This document shows positions 1-8,051 of a stretch of DNA of 64,000 nt, piece after piece; position 1 is the first letter of the stretch; every line of letters starts with the position of its first letter. The notes under the pieces are model-generated. The model was not told the DNA's origin. It did not search any database and saw only the letters and a list, made by a program, of their open reading frames with translations. Source of the DNA: Bdellovibrio sp047344985 (GTDB lineage: Bacteria; Bdellovibrionota; Bdellovibrionia; Bdellovibrionales; Bdellovibrionaceae); NCBI RefSeq assembly GCF_047344985.1, contig NZ_CP178861.1:3658001-3722000 (forward strand), read 5' to 3'. A program made the translations under genes and the position numbers.

Positions 1-84
1 TACTTTTTCCGTAGGCGCTTGTGAGCAACCTACAATGTTAAGCGCCACAAGACCTGCAATTACTGATTTCACGTTCTTTCTCAT
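1..84 (-). CDS. Lipoprotein N-terminus, cut by window edge
   Basis: Only the first 28 codons lie in the window. They read as a lipoprotein signal peptide: MRKN, a hydrophobic stretch, then a lipobox ending VGC with the lipidated cysteine near residue 20, followed by a polar start of the mature protein. A strong ribosome site (GGGAGGG) stands just before the ATG at 82-84. The gene reads leftward, divergent from the cytochrome gene. The function cannot be told from this fragment. Confidence 0.75.
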   Translation of the reverse strand, partial: MRKNVKSVIAGLVALNIVGCSQAPTEKV

Positions 85-496
85 GATATCCCTCCCTGTT
101 TTTGTCCGACTTCCTGTCTTGATGTCTGTCAGGTTGTTGGGGCATCGAACTGATTCACTGAAATCAGGATAAGTTATGGATCGGCATTTTTGAATTATTT
201 GTTCACTTTTGTGATCACTAAAATTTATTAGTTATATAAAAATCTAATAATTTCGATATATTAAATGTACAAATTTATCATATCTTTTTGATAAAAAAAG
301 ACCCCTGTGATCACACGAAGGCGTCTCAAAATGAGATCAGGGACATAGAAGAACTCTTTATATCCGGATGGATTTTGATCAGCAACATTTAGTTACTCGC
401 ACGCCTCTCTTTGTATCACGTATTTAATTTGAAGCCTTTTTCTTCGAGGTCCACGATCGGGACTCATGCAATCATATCAAATGCAGGAGATTAACA
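85..496. promoter_or_regulatory. Divergent intergenic region with TGTGATCAC palindromes
   Basis: This 412-bp gap holds no gene that I can support. It must carry the promoters of the leftward lipoprotein and the rightward cytochrome. The middle (about 190-300) is very AT-rich with imperfect inverted repeats. Two TGTGATCAC copies occur at 210-218 and 306-314; the second extends to the perfect 10-bp palindrome TGTGATCACA. The first is preceded by TCAC-TTTT-GTGA, another inverted repeat (205-214). They resemble half-sites of Crp/Fnr-type regulators but without the usual spacer. Confidence 0.45.
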
Positions 497-1819
497 ATGA
501 CCAGAAAGAAGATTTATTTCGCATCCACTTTAATTGTGATGAGCACTGCTTTGACGGCTCTCGCTATCGGAAAAACGGGTTTCGCTGAAATTTTTGATAA
601 CGCCATCAGCAGCAATTCCTCAAAAATGTTGGCCGAGGGTCGTAAGATTTTTCGCTTCGATACTTTTGGCAGTGAAAAGTTTTGGGGCGACACTCTTAAA
701 CTTCATCAAGCTATTAAAGGAGAAAAAAATGGCGGCGTTGGCCCCGGAGTCAGTCCAAAGACTGCTTTAGCCGTAGGATTGAAAGTCGATGTCGATGCTC
801 TTTCTCCTGATGTTCTTAAAGCCATCAAAGAAGGAAAAGTGGATCTCAATGATCCGAATGTCAGCTTAGCTCTTTTAAAAGAAGATGCGATTGTTGGTGT
901 AAAAGGTATTTTTAATAAAGCGGGACAGATGACTTCCATTGGTATTCAGTGTTCTCTCTGCCACTCCACTGTCGATAATTCCTTTGCTCCAAGCATTGGA
1001 CATCGACTTGATGGTTGGCCAAATCGTGATTTGAATGTCGGAGCGATCATCAATCTTTCTCCTGATCTCAGTGCTGTGAATAAACTTTTAGGGGTCAGCG
1101 ATGCAACAACTCGCAAAGTGATTATGGCGTGGGGACCTGGAAAATTTGACGCCGAACTTTTCTTAGATGGAAAAGGGTTCCGTCCTGATGGAAAAACAGC
1201 GGCGACTCTCATTCCAGCAGCATTTGGACTTGCGGGTGTGAATCTTCACACTTACACGGGTTGGGGCTCTGTCACTTATTGGAATGCGTTTGTGGCTAAT
1301 CTTGAAATGCACGGACAAGGAACTTTTTATGATCCTCGCTTAGATGATCCTGTGAAATTTCCAGTCGCAGCTCGTGCGCGCATGGGTCACACGAAAGCTC
1401 CGGTTGATATGATCACAAGCAAACTCGCAGCTTTGCATTACTATCAATTGTCTTTGCCGGCTCCAAAAGCTCCGACGACTTCTTATGATAAAATCATGGC
1501 GGCTCGTGGAGAAAAAATCTTTAACGAGAAAGCAAAGTGCGCGACTTGCCACGTTCCTCCCCTTTACACAGAGCCAGGATGGAATATGCATAAGGCTTCT
1601 GCGATTGGCATTGATGATTTCCAGGCAAAGAGATCTCCGGATGAGCGCTACAGAACGACTCCTTTGAAGGGAGCTTGGGCACACGCAAAAGGTGGGTTCT
1701 ATCACGACGGACGTTTTGCGAACTTCAAAGAGGTTGTTGATCACTATGATTCTCACTTCAGCCTCAATCTCGCTGAATCAGAAAAAGGGGATCTCGTAGA
1801 ATTCCTCAAATCTTTATAG
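497..1819 (+). CDS. Secreted dihaem cytochrome c (CcP-like C-terminus)
   Basis: The 440-residue protein begins with a signal peptide (hydrophobic residues about 8-25) and should act in the periplasm. Two haem-binding CxxCH motifs are visible: CSLCH near residue 153 and CATCH near residue 350. The C-terminal part (YRTTPLKG, GGFYHDGRF, then a short helical end) has the pattern of dihaem cytochrome c peroxidase and related oxidases. The electron donor and substrate are not evident. A good ribosome site (AGGAG) lies before the ATG, and a terminator follows directly, so it is probably a single-gene unit. Peroxidase activity is inference; a plain electron-transfer cytochrome is possible. Confidence 0.85.
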   Translation: MTRKKIYFASTLIVMSTALTALAIGKTGFAEIFDNAISSNSSKMLAEGRKIFRFDTFGSEKFWGDTLKLHQAIKGEKNGGVGPGVSPKTALAVGLKVDVDALSPDVLKAIKEGKVDLNDPNVSLALLKEDAIVGVKGIFNKAGQMTSIGIQCSLCHSTVDNSFAPSIGHRLDGWPNRDLNVGAIINLSPDLSAVNKLLGVSDATTRKVIMAWGPGKFDAELFLDGKGFRPDGKTAATLIPAAFGLAGVNLHTYTGWGSVTYWNAFVANLEMHGQGTFYDPRLDDPVKFPVAARARMGHTKAPVDMITSKLAALHYYQLSLPAPKAPTTSYDKIMAARGEKIFNEKAKCATCHVPPLYTEPGWNMHKASAIGIDDFQAKRSPDERYRTTPLKGAWAHAKGGFYHDGRFANFKEVVDHYDSHFSLNLAESEKGDLVEFLKSL

Positions 1820-1827
1820 ACCTTCAT

Positions 1828-1856
1828 GGCCCCTAAATCGGGGGCCTTTTTATTTC
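1828..1856 (+). terminator. Rho-independent terminator of cytochrome gene
   Basis: GGCCCC (1828-1833) pairs with GGGGCC (1841-1846), followed by a T-rich tail. It lies 9 bp after the cytochrome stop codon. Confidence 0.85.
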
Positions 1857-1925
1857 TTTGGTCGTGACCTACCTCGTCATTAGGCCTTTTCACCGAAATG
1901 ATGCCTTAAGAAATCCCCTTTTTCT

Positions 1926-1954
1926 TTGAAAGAGTTCAAAGTTCATTCTATATT
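1926..1954 (+). promoter_or_regulatory. Sigma-70-type promoter of icd
   Basis: TTGAAA (1926-1931) and TATATT (1949-1954) are separated by 17 bp, a near-consensus housekeeping promoter about 40 bp upstream of the icd start. Confidence 0.7.
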
Positions 1955-1993
1955 TTCAAGGCTTTAGCAATCCAAAGACAAAAGGACCGACTT

Positions 1994-3220
1994 ATGAACA
2001 AAATCAAAGTTGCAAATCCCGTCGTTGAACTCGACGGCGATGAAATGACAAGAATCATCTGGAAATTCATCAAAGAAAAATTGATCCTTCCTTACCTAGA
2101 AATCGACATTAAGTACTACGACTTGGGCATGGAACATCGTGATGCTACCAACGACCAAGTGACTGTTGATGCTGCTGAAGCGATCAAAAAATACAACGTA
2201 GGTATCAAGTGCGCGACAATCACTCCTGACGAAGCTCGCGTCAAAGAATTCAACTTGAAACAAATGTGGAAATCTCCAAATGGCACTATCCGTAACATCT
2301 TGGACGGTACTGTTTTCCGTGAACCCATCATCTGCAAAAACGTTCCTCGCCTTGTTCCTAACTGGACAGCGCCAATCTGTATCGGTCGTCACGCATTTGG
2401 TGACCAATACCGTGCGACTGATTTCGTTACTAAAGGCAAAGGCAAGTTGACGATCACTTTCGAAGGTGAAAACGGCGAAAAGATCCAACACGAAGTTTAC
2501 AACTTCAAAGGTGATGGCGTTGCGATGGCAATGTACAACACGGATGAGTCTATCTCTGGTTTCGCACGTTCTTGCTTCAACCAAGCTCTTTCTAAAAAAT
2601 GGCCTTTGTACCTTTCTACTAAGAACACAATCTTGAAAAAGTACGACGGTCGTTTCAAAGATATCTTTGAAGACATCTATCAAAAAGAATTCAAAGCGAA
2701 GTTCGATGCTGCTGGCATCACTTACGAACACCGTTTGATCGACGACATGGTTGCGTCTGCGCTTAAGTGGAACGGTAACTTCGTATGGGCTTGTAAGAAC
2801 TACGACGGTGACGTTCAATCTGACACTGTAGCTCAAGGTTTCGGTTCTCTTGGTTTGATGACTTCAGTTCTTGTAACTCCAGACGGAAAAACAATGGAAT
2901 CTGAAGCGGCTCACGGAACGGTGACTCGTCACTACCGTCAGCACCAACAAGGTAAACCGACTTCAACAAATCCAATCGCTTCTATCTTTGCTTGGACTCG
3001 TGGTCTTGAGCACCGTGGAAACTTGGATGGAAACAAAGATCTAGTGAAGTTCGCTCAAACTTTGGAAAAAGTTTGTGTTGAAACAGTGGAAGCTGGCTTC
3101 ATGACAAAAGACCTTGCAGTTTGCATCTATGGTGACAAAGTTCCTGCTGATAAATACATGAACACAGAGCCATTCCTTGCAAAACTCGACGAGAACTTGA
3201 AAAAAGCTCTTGCGATGTAA
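1994..3220 (+). CDS. icd: NADP-dependent isocitrate dehydrogenase, eukaryote-like type
   Basis: This 408-residue enzyme oxidatively decarboxylates isocitrate to 2-oxoglutarate in the TCA cycle, producing NADPH in the cytoplasm. The N-terminus (NPVVELDGDEMTRIIW) and the segment GTVTRHYRQHQQGKPTSTNP, then IASIFAWTRGL, match the homodimeric type II enzymes of eukaryotic cytosol and mitochondria rather than the E. coli Icd type. The length agrees with that family (about 405-415). It has its own promoter at 1926-1954, an AAAGGA ribosome site and a terminator, so it is monocistronic. The cofactor is assigned from family membership. Confidence 0.95.
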   Translation: MNKIKVANPVVELDGDEMTRIIWKFIKEKLILPYLEIDIKYYDLGMEHRDATNDQVTVDAAEAIKKYNVGIKCATITPDEARVKEFNLKQMWKSPNGTIRNILDGTVFREPIICKNVPRLVPNWTAPICIGRHAFGDQYRATDFVTKGKGKLTITFEGENGEKIQHEVYNFKGDGVAMAMYNTDESISGFARSCFNQALSKKWPLYLSTKNTILKKYDGRFKDIFEDIYQKEFKAKFDAAGITYEHRLIDDMVASALKWNGNFVWACKNYDGDVQSDTVAQGFGSLGLMTSVLVTPDGKTMESEAAHGTVTRHYRQHQQGKPTSTNPIASIFAWTRGLEHRGNLDGNKDLVKFAQTLEKVCVETVEAGFMTKDLAVCIYGDKVPADKYMNTEPFLAKLDENLKKALAM

Positions 3221-3249
3221 TTTGGAATTTAAATTCTGATTTGCAAAAA

Positions 3250-3280
3250 GCCTCGGCGTAAAAACCGGGGCTTTTTTATT
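3250..3280 (+). terminator. Rho-independent terminator of icd
   Basis: GCCTCGG (3250-3256) pairs with CCGGGGC (3265-3271) and is followed by TTTTTT. The tail runs over the last codon of the convergent ankyrin gene. Confidence 0.85.
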
Positions 3281-3881
3281 TCGCGCCGGCGGCTTCAAGA
3301 ATTTTCACCATCTCTGTAAACTTGCGTCGTTTTGCGTGAGCGAGTGGTGTGATTCCATCATTATCGGGAATGTTCACGTCAGCTTTGGAACTTATCAGAA
3401 GCCGAACGATTTCCTGCTGCCGGGGACCACCGTCACCTAAAACGATCGCCTCCATCAACGCTGTCCAACCCAGATTGTTTTTGTGATTGATATCGATCTT
3501 TGTTTTTAAAAGTTCTTTGACGATATCAACGTGCCCGCGCTCGGCCGCTGGAAGAAGAGCCGTGCCCCCATAACGATTGTAGATTTTGAAATTAGGTTTT
3601 GATTTCAGGATCAAACGCAAAATTTGTAAACGTCCCTCGGCCGCCGCATACAAAAGAGGACTGTCTTGTTTCTGATCTTGCGCATTCACGTCAGCACCGG
3701 CCTCAATCAGAAGCCAGGCAATCTCCACATCATTGTTTTGCGTAGCAATGAGCAAGGGCGTGCGCTTTTGTGAATCCGTCACCTCTAGGTTCGTTTTCTT
3801 TTTTAGAACGGATTTCACCAATTCTACGTCGTGATTTTTCACAGCTTCCAGCAAAGACGGAGTTAAAGGATAGGCTTCCAC
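3276..3881 (-). CDS. Ankyrin-repeat protein
   Basis: The 201 residues are almost wholly ankyrin repeats, about six units of 33 residues. Typical features are TPLLIATQNNDVEIAWLLIE, GADVNAQD, SPLLYAAAEGR, GGTALLPAAERGHVDIVKEL and TALMEAI. There is no signal peptide or membrane segment, so a cytoplasmic protein-binding scaffold is likely. The partner is unknown. It converges on icd and shares the terminator region with it. The start ATG has an AGGAGAACG ribosome site just upstream. The family assignment is secure; the role is not. Confidence 0.9.
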   Translation of the reverse strand: MEAYPLTPSLLEAVKNHDVELVKSVLKKKTNLEVTDSQKRTPLLIATQNNDVEIAWLLIEAGADVNAQDQKQDSPLLYAAAEGRLQILRLILKSKPNFKIYNRYGGTALLPAAERGHVDIVKELLKTKIDINHKNNLGWTALMEAIVLGDGGPRQQEIVRLLISSKADVNIPDNDGITPLAHAKRRKFTEMVKILEAAGAK

Positions 3882-4053
3882 ATCGTTCTCCTTTGATAAG
3901 CCCCCGAGGTGTCGTTTTGACTTTATTGTAAGGGCAAGTGCCGAAGATGCGTGACCTGATTAATGACAGACATGTGAACGGGAATTTTCCAAATGCTTGA
4001 ATTCAAACAAGCATTCGGAAAACAAAACAAAAAAAATTTGGTTAGATTAAAGA

Positions 4054-4947
4054 TTAATGAATTCTTTTAAGTTCGGTGATCAATTGTGCGTTGGCATTTT
4101 CTACGTCCGGAGTTGCACCTTGATCTAAATTTATTTTCGCAACCTGTAAGATTGCACGCACGATAGCATCGGCAATGTGTCCCGCTTGCTCTGCATTTTC
4201 TGGCCAAAGTTCTTTTCCAACATAAGCGCGTGTGTAAGCGAGCTTCGAATGCTCTTCATACATCAAATTTTCCCAACGAGGATCGGGATCGCCTTCGAAA
4301 TCTCTCATGCGAATGTAGTTGTATTGAAAGGTGTCCATCTCGCTATAGTAAAGAGCCGAAAGCATCGCACTCTTATCATTGGCATTGAACACCGCAAGCA
4401 CGTCAGCATAAAACTCTGAATAAGGAGAAAGAGAAGTGAAGCGTTGATACTCTGGAGAAGTCAGCAGCTTCTTCATGTCATCAGAGAATGTTTCGTCTGT
4501 AGCGCCTTTTAAAATTCTCTCTTTGCGAATCGAAATGTCTTCCATCTCTTTTAACAGAGAACCGAATTCTCGCGGCAAAGATTTTTTTAAATACTCGTGA
4601 AAGATGGCGTGTCCGTATTCATGCGCGGCACTCGTGATAAGACTTAAAAGTGAGACTGGATATTCCTGACCATAGCGGCCGAAGAAAGCCATGCGATAAG
4701 GAACTTCGATGATGTGCCCGTTATCAAAACTTGCATTGTCCATCGGGCCACCGACGACAAGTGTGACTTCTGGAGCAACTCCAAAAGTCTTGGCCATCGT
4801 ATTAAACGTGCTAGCCAAGTCTGCTGCAAGTTTGCAGTCATCTTCTTTAAGAAAAATAACTTCTTTAACAACCCCTGAAACCTCAGGGCAGTTGGGAGTT
4901 GCGAGGGCGGATGGCGATAAGAATAAGGCAAAAATAAAGCTCAACAT
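4054..4947 (-). CDS. Secreted zinc metallopeptidase-like protein (HEYGH)
   Basis: The 297-residue product starts with a signal peptide (MLSFIFALFLSPSALA) and carries HEYGHAIFHE about 40% along, the HExxH zinc motif of gluzincin or related metallopeptidases. A downstream EFYADVLAVF stretch offers an acidic residue that could be the third ligand. I start at the ATG 4945-4947 because AGG stands 9 nt upstream; the ATG at 4956 has that AGG directly against it, and a TTG at 4965 has no ribosome site. The substrate is unknown. In a predator it could act on prey or on its own envelope, but that is inference. Confidence 0.7.
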   Translation of the reverse strand: MLSFIFALFLSPSALATPNCPEVSGVVKEVIFLKEDDCKLAADLASTFNTMAKTFGVAPEVTLVVGGPMDNASFDNGHIIEVPYRMAFFGRYGQEYPVSLLSLITSAAHEYGHAIFHEYLKKSLPREFGSLLKEMEDISIRKERILKGATDETFSDDMKKLLTSPEYQRFTSLSPYSEFYADVLAVFNANDKSAMLSALYYSEMDTFQYNYIRMRDFEGDPDPRWENLMYEEHSKLAYTRAYVGKELWPENAEQAGHIADAIVRAILQVAKINLDQGATPDVENANAQLITELKRIH

Positions 4948-5003
4948 GCCCGGCATCCTAGACAAGTTGAGCTCAAATCAAAATACACTCGGAAAATTTT
5001 TCG

Positions 5004-5372
5004 CTATTTTACGCGGACTTTTAATTTATATTTGGCCTTAGACTGGCAAGTCGACTCCATAGACACCGTCGAGCACTCCATTTTCCCGCAATTCAGAGAA
5101 AGAACCTGATTCTCTTTATTAAGTTCCTTCACATCTTTCTTCCAATCAGCACAGGCCTTTTTCCAGTTAGCACGAGCCTCTTTCAAAAGCGGAGCCGCCT
5201 CCCCTTCGATGTCTTCTTCTTCAGTAACAACTTCAAACTCACGATCGGAAGCCTTCGACCCTTTTTTAATTTCAATAGTCGTATCTTCCCCAGCAGGAAT
5301 ATCTTTAACGCCCACAGATTGCGCCTGAGCAAAAAACGGAAGGACCAAAAGCAAAACCAAAACTTTTCTCAT
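5004..5372 (-). CDS. Small secreted protein, Lys/Glu-rich
   Basis: The 122-residue protein has a clear signal peptide (MRKVLVLLLVLPFFAQAQ) and a charged mature part with an acidic stretch (EVVTEEEDIEGE), a predicted helix (LLKEARANWKKACADWKKD) and four cysteines, three of them near the C-terminus, that could form disulfides. The ATG at 5370-5372 is preceded by AAGGAG at good spacing; an upstream in-frame start has no such site. I do not recognise a family. It lies upstream of the metallopeptidase gene in the same direction with a 56-bp gap, so they may be co-transcribed. Confidence 0.75.
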   Translation of the reverse strand: MRKVLVLLLVLPFFAQAQSVGVKDIPAGEDTTIEIKKGSKASDREFEVVTEEEDIEGEAAPLLKEARANWKKACADWKKDVKELNKENQVLSLNCGKMECSTVSMESTCQSKAKYKLKVRVK

Positions 5373-5467
5373 ACAAAAACTCCTTATGACCGCTCTATGG
5401 TAATCACGTCTCCCCCACAAGAAAAGCCCTCGTCACATTTCCTGTTTCCAACTAATGCACCGTAGAC

Positions 5468-5490
5468 GTAAAAAATCCCCTGGCACCTTT
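5468..5490. repeat. 23-bp dispersed repeat, copy 1
   Basis: The 23 bases here are identical to 39265-39287 beside the lon stop codon, in the same orientation. The core is AATCCCCTGGCACCTTT. A degenerate relative, CAGGCACCTTT, follows at 5530-5540. This copy lies in the 383-bp gene-free stretch between the small secreted protein and ffs. Confidence 0.7.
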
Positions 5491-5568
5491 CTCTACCTTT
5501 CCACGACGCAAAGCCCTACAAAAAAGAAGCAGGCACCTTTTTGGTGTTTGGGAATCCGAGAGCTTCTT

Positions 5569-5706
5569 CCATAGAGGTGATTTCAAGTATTTACCTCGGA
5601 TGAGCGGCCTCTGCGGGGCCTGGATGGCCCTCGCCGAAGGCGAAGCAGCGAGGGCTGGAGGCCCGTGCCGATCAGCAGAGGTAAATACTTGAAATTACCT
5701 CTATGG
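5569..5706. repeat. 138-bp long palindrome, MITE- or REP-like
   Basis: A 29-bp left arm (5569-5597, starting CCATAGAGGTGATTTCAAG) and its reverse complement (5678-5706) match at 28 of 29 positions. The interior is GC-rich and also folds: GGGCCT and CCCTCGC on the left pair with partners on the right, around a central TCGCC-GAA-GGCGA. The whole unit can form one long imperfect hairpin. No target-site duplication or coding capacity is evident. It fills most of the gap before the SRP RNA gene. Confidence 0.8.
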
Positions 5707-5755
5707 CACGACGAGTTATCGAATGAAATCCCAGACCCCATGGGATACACCTGCG

Positions 5756-5863
5756 CCTGGCCGGGTCCCATACAATAGCACCCTTGACGAACTCCGCTAG
5801 GTCCGGAAGGAAGCAACGGTACTCGAGAGTCTATGTGATATGGGGTGCTCGGCCGCTTTTTTT
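5756..5863 (+). ncRNA. ffs: SRP 4.5S RNA
   Basis: The conserved SRP domain IV core AGGTCCGGAAGGAAGCA lies at about 5799-5815. Flanking sequence pairs over a long stem: GGCCGGGT-CCCATA near 5759-5772 against TATGGGGTGCTCGGCC ending at 5854, followed by a T7 run that acts as terminator. This is the small bacterial type (about 100 nt, without an Alu domain), which binds Ffh and targets membrane proteins to the translocon. The exact 5' end is estimated from pairing. Its place just before dnaX is common in bacteria. Confidence 0.93.
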
Positions 5864-5900
5864 GCGCTAGAATGGCGTGAATAAGTTCGAGGGGTGTATT

Positions 5901-7718
5901 TTGTCTTATCAGGTGATTGCACGCAAATGGCGTCCACAATCTTTCACTGACGTTGTCGGGCAAAATCATATTACCCAAACTCTTTCCAATGCCCTTAATA
6001 ATCAACGTCTTCCACATGCTTTGCTTTTCACAGGTCCTCGCGGAACTGGAAAAACTTCGTCGGCGCGTATCTTAGCAAAAGCTTTGCGTTGCCCGAATGC
6101 GAAGGACTTCATTCCTTGTAACGAGTGTTCTTCGTGCCAGGAAATTGCGGCAGGTTCTAGCGTTGATGTGATCGAGATCGATGGAGCTTCGAACAACGGT
6201 GTCGATGCCATTCGTGAACTTCGCGACACTGTGGCTTTCATGCCTTCCAGTGGAAAATACAAAATCTATATCATCGACGAAGTTCACATGCTTTCCACAA
6301 GTGCCTTCAATGCTTTGTTGAAGACTTTGGAAGAGCCACCTCCTCATGTGATTTTCATTATGGCGACGACAGAGGTTCACAAGATTCCTCAAACGATCTT
6401 GTCACGCTGTCAGCGTTTTGATTTTAGAAGAATCCCTACCCGTCAAATCACGGAGAGATTGAAATTGATTTGTGATCGTGAAGGCGTTCAGGCTGAAGAG
6501 GAAGCTCTTTGGGTGATCGCTCGTCAGGGTGATGGTTCTATGCGTGACTCACAAAGTTTGCTGGATCAAGTGATCACATTTGCAAACGGACCTTTGAGTC
6601 GCTCCAATGTTGTGGAAATTCTGGGGCTCACGGATCGGGCTCTTCTTTTTGAAACTTTGAATGGCCTCATTGATCGCAACTCTCAAGCTATCATGAAAGT
6701 GATTGAGAAAATTGCGTCCGCTGGTTTTGAGCCTCATTTGTTCTCTCAAGATTTGCTTGAGATGATCCGTAACTTGCTCTTGGTGAAAGTTTCTGAAGCG
6801 CAGGCCGTGCAGATTTTAGAAATGCCGGATTCTGAACTTCAAGCTTTGACTGACATGTCACAACGACTTTCTGAAGAGGACATTCACTTGCTCTTCGACA
6901 TGGCCCTTAAAGGCGGTGCTGATATTCCTCGTGCTCAAGATCCGCGTATTGTTTTAGAGGTCACACTTTTACGAATGGCTTCTGCGCCGAAGTTGGTGGA
7001 TCTTAAAACTCTATTGCAAAATGGAGCTTCCACCTCTCACAGCGCAGGTGGGGCCCGGCCCTACACTCCGCCGGTAGCTCCCGCCGTTCCGGGACATGAT
7101 CGACTGCAAGAATCGCAAAAAGTGATGGATGGTCCGAAAGGACTTGAGGCGATGAAAGCCGCTTTGGAAAAAGCGAAGCCTTCCTTGAATTCAGTAAACT
7201 CAAAACCTGCGAGTCCTGCTCCTGCGGCAGCGAAAACGGCTTCCGCACCAGCCGCGGCACCGGCTCCGAGTGCACCTGTAACTCCGAAAGTGGCTACAGG
7301 CGCAACTCCGACGGAAAAGTGGGTTCATTTCGTGGAACTTCTTCGCCAAGATGACGCTCTTTTTGCGGCGAAAGTCGAAAATTTACTTTTTGTAAAAGAA
7401 GAGGGAAAGCTTGTCAGCCTTGGCGTTCCAGTCAAATTGGCCTTCTTAAAAGAGCAAATGGCTGATGCTCAAGTGCGAAAAAAACTGCAAGGATTTATTG
7501 ATTCGTACTGGGGTGCTGGGTATTCTTTTGAGGTATTAATGAGCCGCGATCAGGTCGGAGAATCGGCCCAAGCCATGCAACAGAAAAAAGTGCAAATGGC
7601 CGAGGAAGAAATCCGCAATAAGATCGCCGAAAACCCTATGGTGAAAGCGGCCCAAGATGTTTTCAAAGGGCACATCAAATCCATAGTGGAAACTAAGCGC
7701 GACAGCGCAGGGAGATAG
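5901..7718 (+). CDS. dnaX: DNA polymerase III gamma/tau subunit
   Basis: This 605-residue clamp-loader ATPase loads the beta clamp and couples the replicative polymerase to helicase. From the N-terminus: MSYQVIARKWRPQSF, Walker A GPRGTGKT (45-52), zinc cysteines 64, 73, 76 and 79, DEVHML Walker B, and an SRC motif (ILSRCQRFDF). An Ala/Pro-rich linker (about 370-480) leads to a tau-like C-terminal domain. I start at TTG 5901 because GAGGGG lies 8 nt upstream and the family begins M-S-Y-Q-V; an in-frame GTG at 5877 would add eight residues. A7 runs occur only near the 3' end, so I see no E. coli-like frameshift site after domain III. Confidence 0.95.
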   Translation: MSYQVIARKWRPQSFTDVVGQNHITQTLSNALNNQRLPHALLFTGPRGTGKTSSARILAKALRCPNAKDFIPCNECSSCQEIAAGSSVDVIEIDGASNNGVDAIRELRDTVAFMPSSGKYKIYIIDEVHMLSTSAFNALLKTLEEPPPHVIFIMATTEVHKIPQTILSRCQRFDFRRIPTRQITERLKLICDREGVQAEEEALWVIARQGDGSMRDSQSLLDQVITFANGPLSRSNVVEILGLTDRALLFETLNGLIDRNSQAIMKVIEKIASAGFEPHLFSQDLLEMIRNLLLVKVSEAQAVQILEMPDSELQALTDMSQRLSEEDIHLLFDMALKGGADIPRAQDPRIVLEVTLLRMASAPKLVDLKTLLQNGASTSHSAGGARPYTPPVAPAVPGHDRLQESQKVMDGPKGLEAMKAALEKAKPSLNSVNSKPASPAPAAAKTASAPAAAPAPSAPVTPKVATGATPTEKWVHFVELLRQDDALFAAKVENLLFVKEEGKLVSLGVPVKLAFLKEQMADAQVRKKLQGFIDSYWGAGYSFEVLMSRDQVGESAQAMQQKKVQMAEEEIRNKIAENPMVKAAQDVFKGHIKSIVETKRDSAGR

Positions 7719-7720
7719 TT

Positions 7721-8044
7721 ATGAAAGGCATGCAAGGCGGAATGGCGCAACTGATGAAGCAAGCTAATCAGATGCAAATGAAAATGAAAAAAGCCCAAGA
7801 AGAGCTTGCGAAAAAAGAATACGAAGCAACTTCTGGCGGTGGCGCTGTAAAAGTAAAAGTGAACGGCGATCACATGATCACTGCTTTGACTATCGATCCT
7901 GAAGTTCTAAAAGCTGGCGACGTAGAAATGCTTCAAGACATGGTGATGTCTGCAACAAACGAAGCTGTTAAAGTTGCTAAAGAAACATCCGCAAAAGAGA
8001 TGGAAAAAATCACTGGCGGTTTGAACATTCCAGGAATGTTTTAA
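7721..8044 (+). CDS. ybaB: YbaB/EbfC nucleoid-associated protein
   Basis: The 107-residue protein matches the YbaB/EbfC family: a Met/Gln/Lys-rich N-terminal helix (LMKQANQMQMKMKKAQEELA), the central GGGAVKVKVNGDH strand and a C-terminal helix ending GLNIPGMF. Homologues form DNA-binding dimers. It starts 2 bp after the dnaX stop, with a GGGAG site inside the dnaX end, and precedes recR, the classic dnaX-ybaB-recR order. Confidence 0.95.
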   Translation: MKGMQGGMAQLMKQANQMQMKMKKAQEELAKKEYEATSGGGAVKVKVNGDHMITALTIDPEVLKAGDVEMLQDMVMSATNEAVKVAKETSAKEMEKITGGLNIPGMF

Positions 8045-8051
8045 GGTTTAA

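Noticed and set aside
1340..1756. Minus-strand open frame opposite the cytochrome gene
   Set aside because: Shadow of a supported gene, without ribosome site.
2096..2836. Open frame of 246 codons on the minus strand opposite icd
   Set aside because: It lies wholly inside icd in antisense, has no ribosome site and its composition follows icd codons; a shadow frame.
5569..5706. Insertion sequence
   Set aside because: Only 138 bp, no transposase frame and no clear target duplication; kept as a palindromic element.
5583..6017. Minus-strand open frame over the palindrome, ffs and dnaX start
   Set aside because: It crosses a conserved RNA gene and the palindrome; translated sequence has no family pattern.
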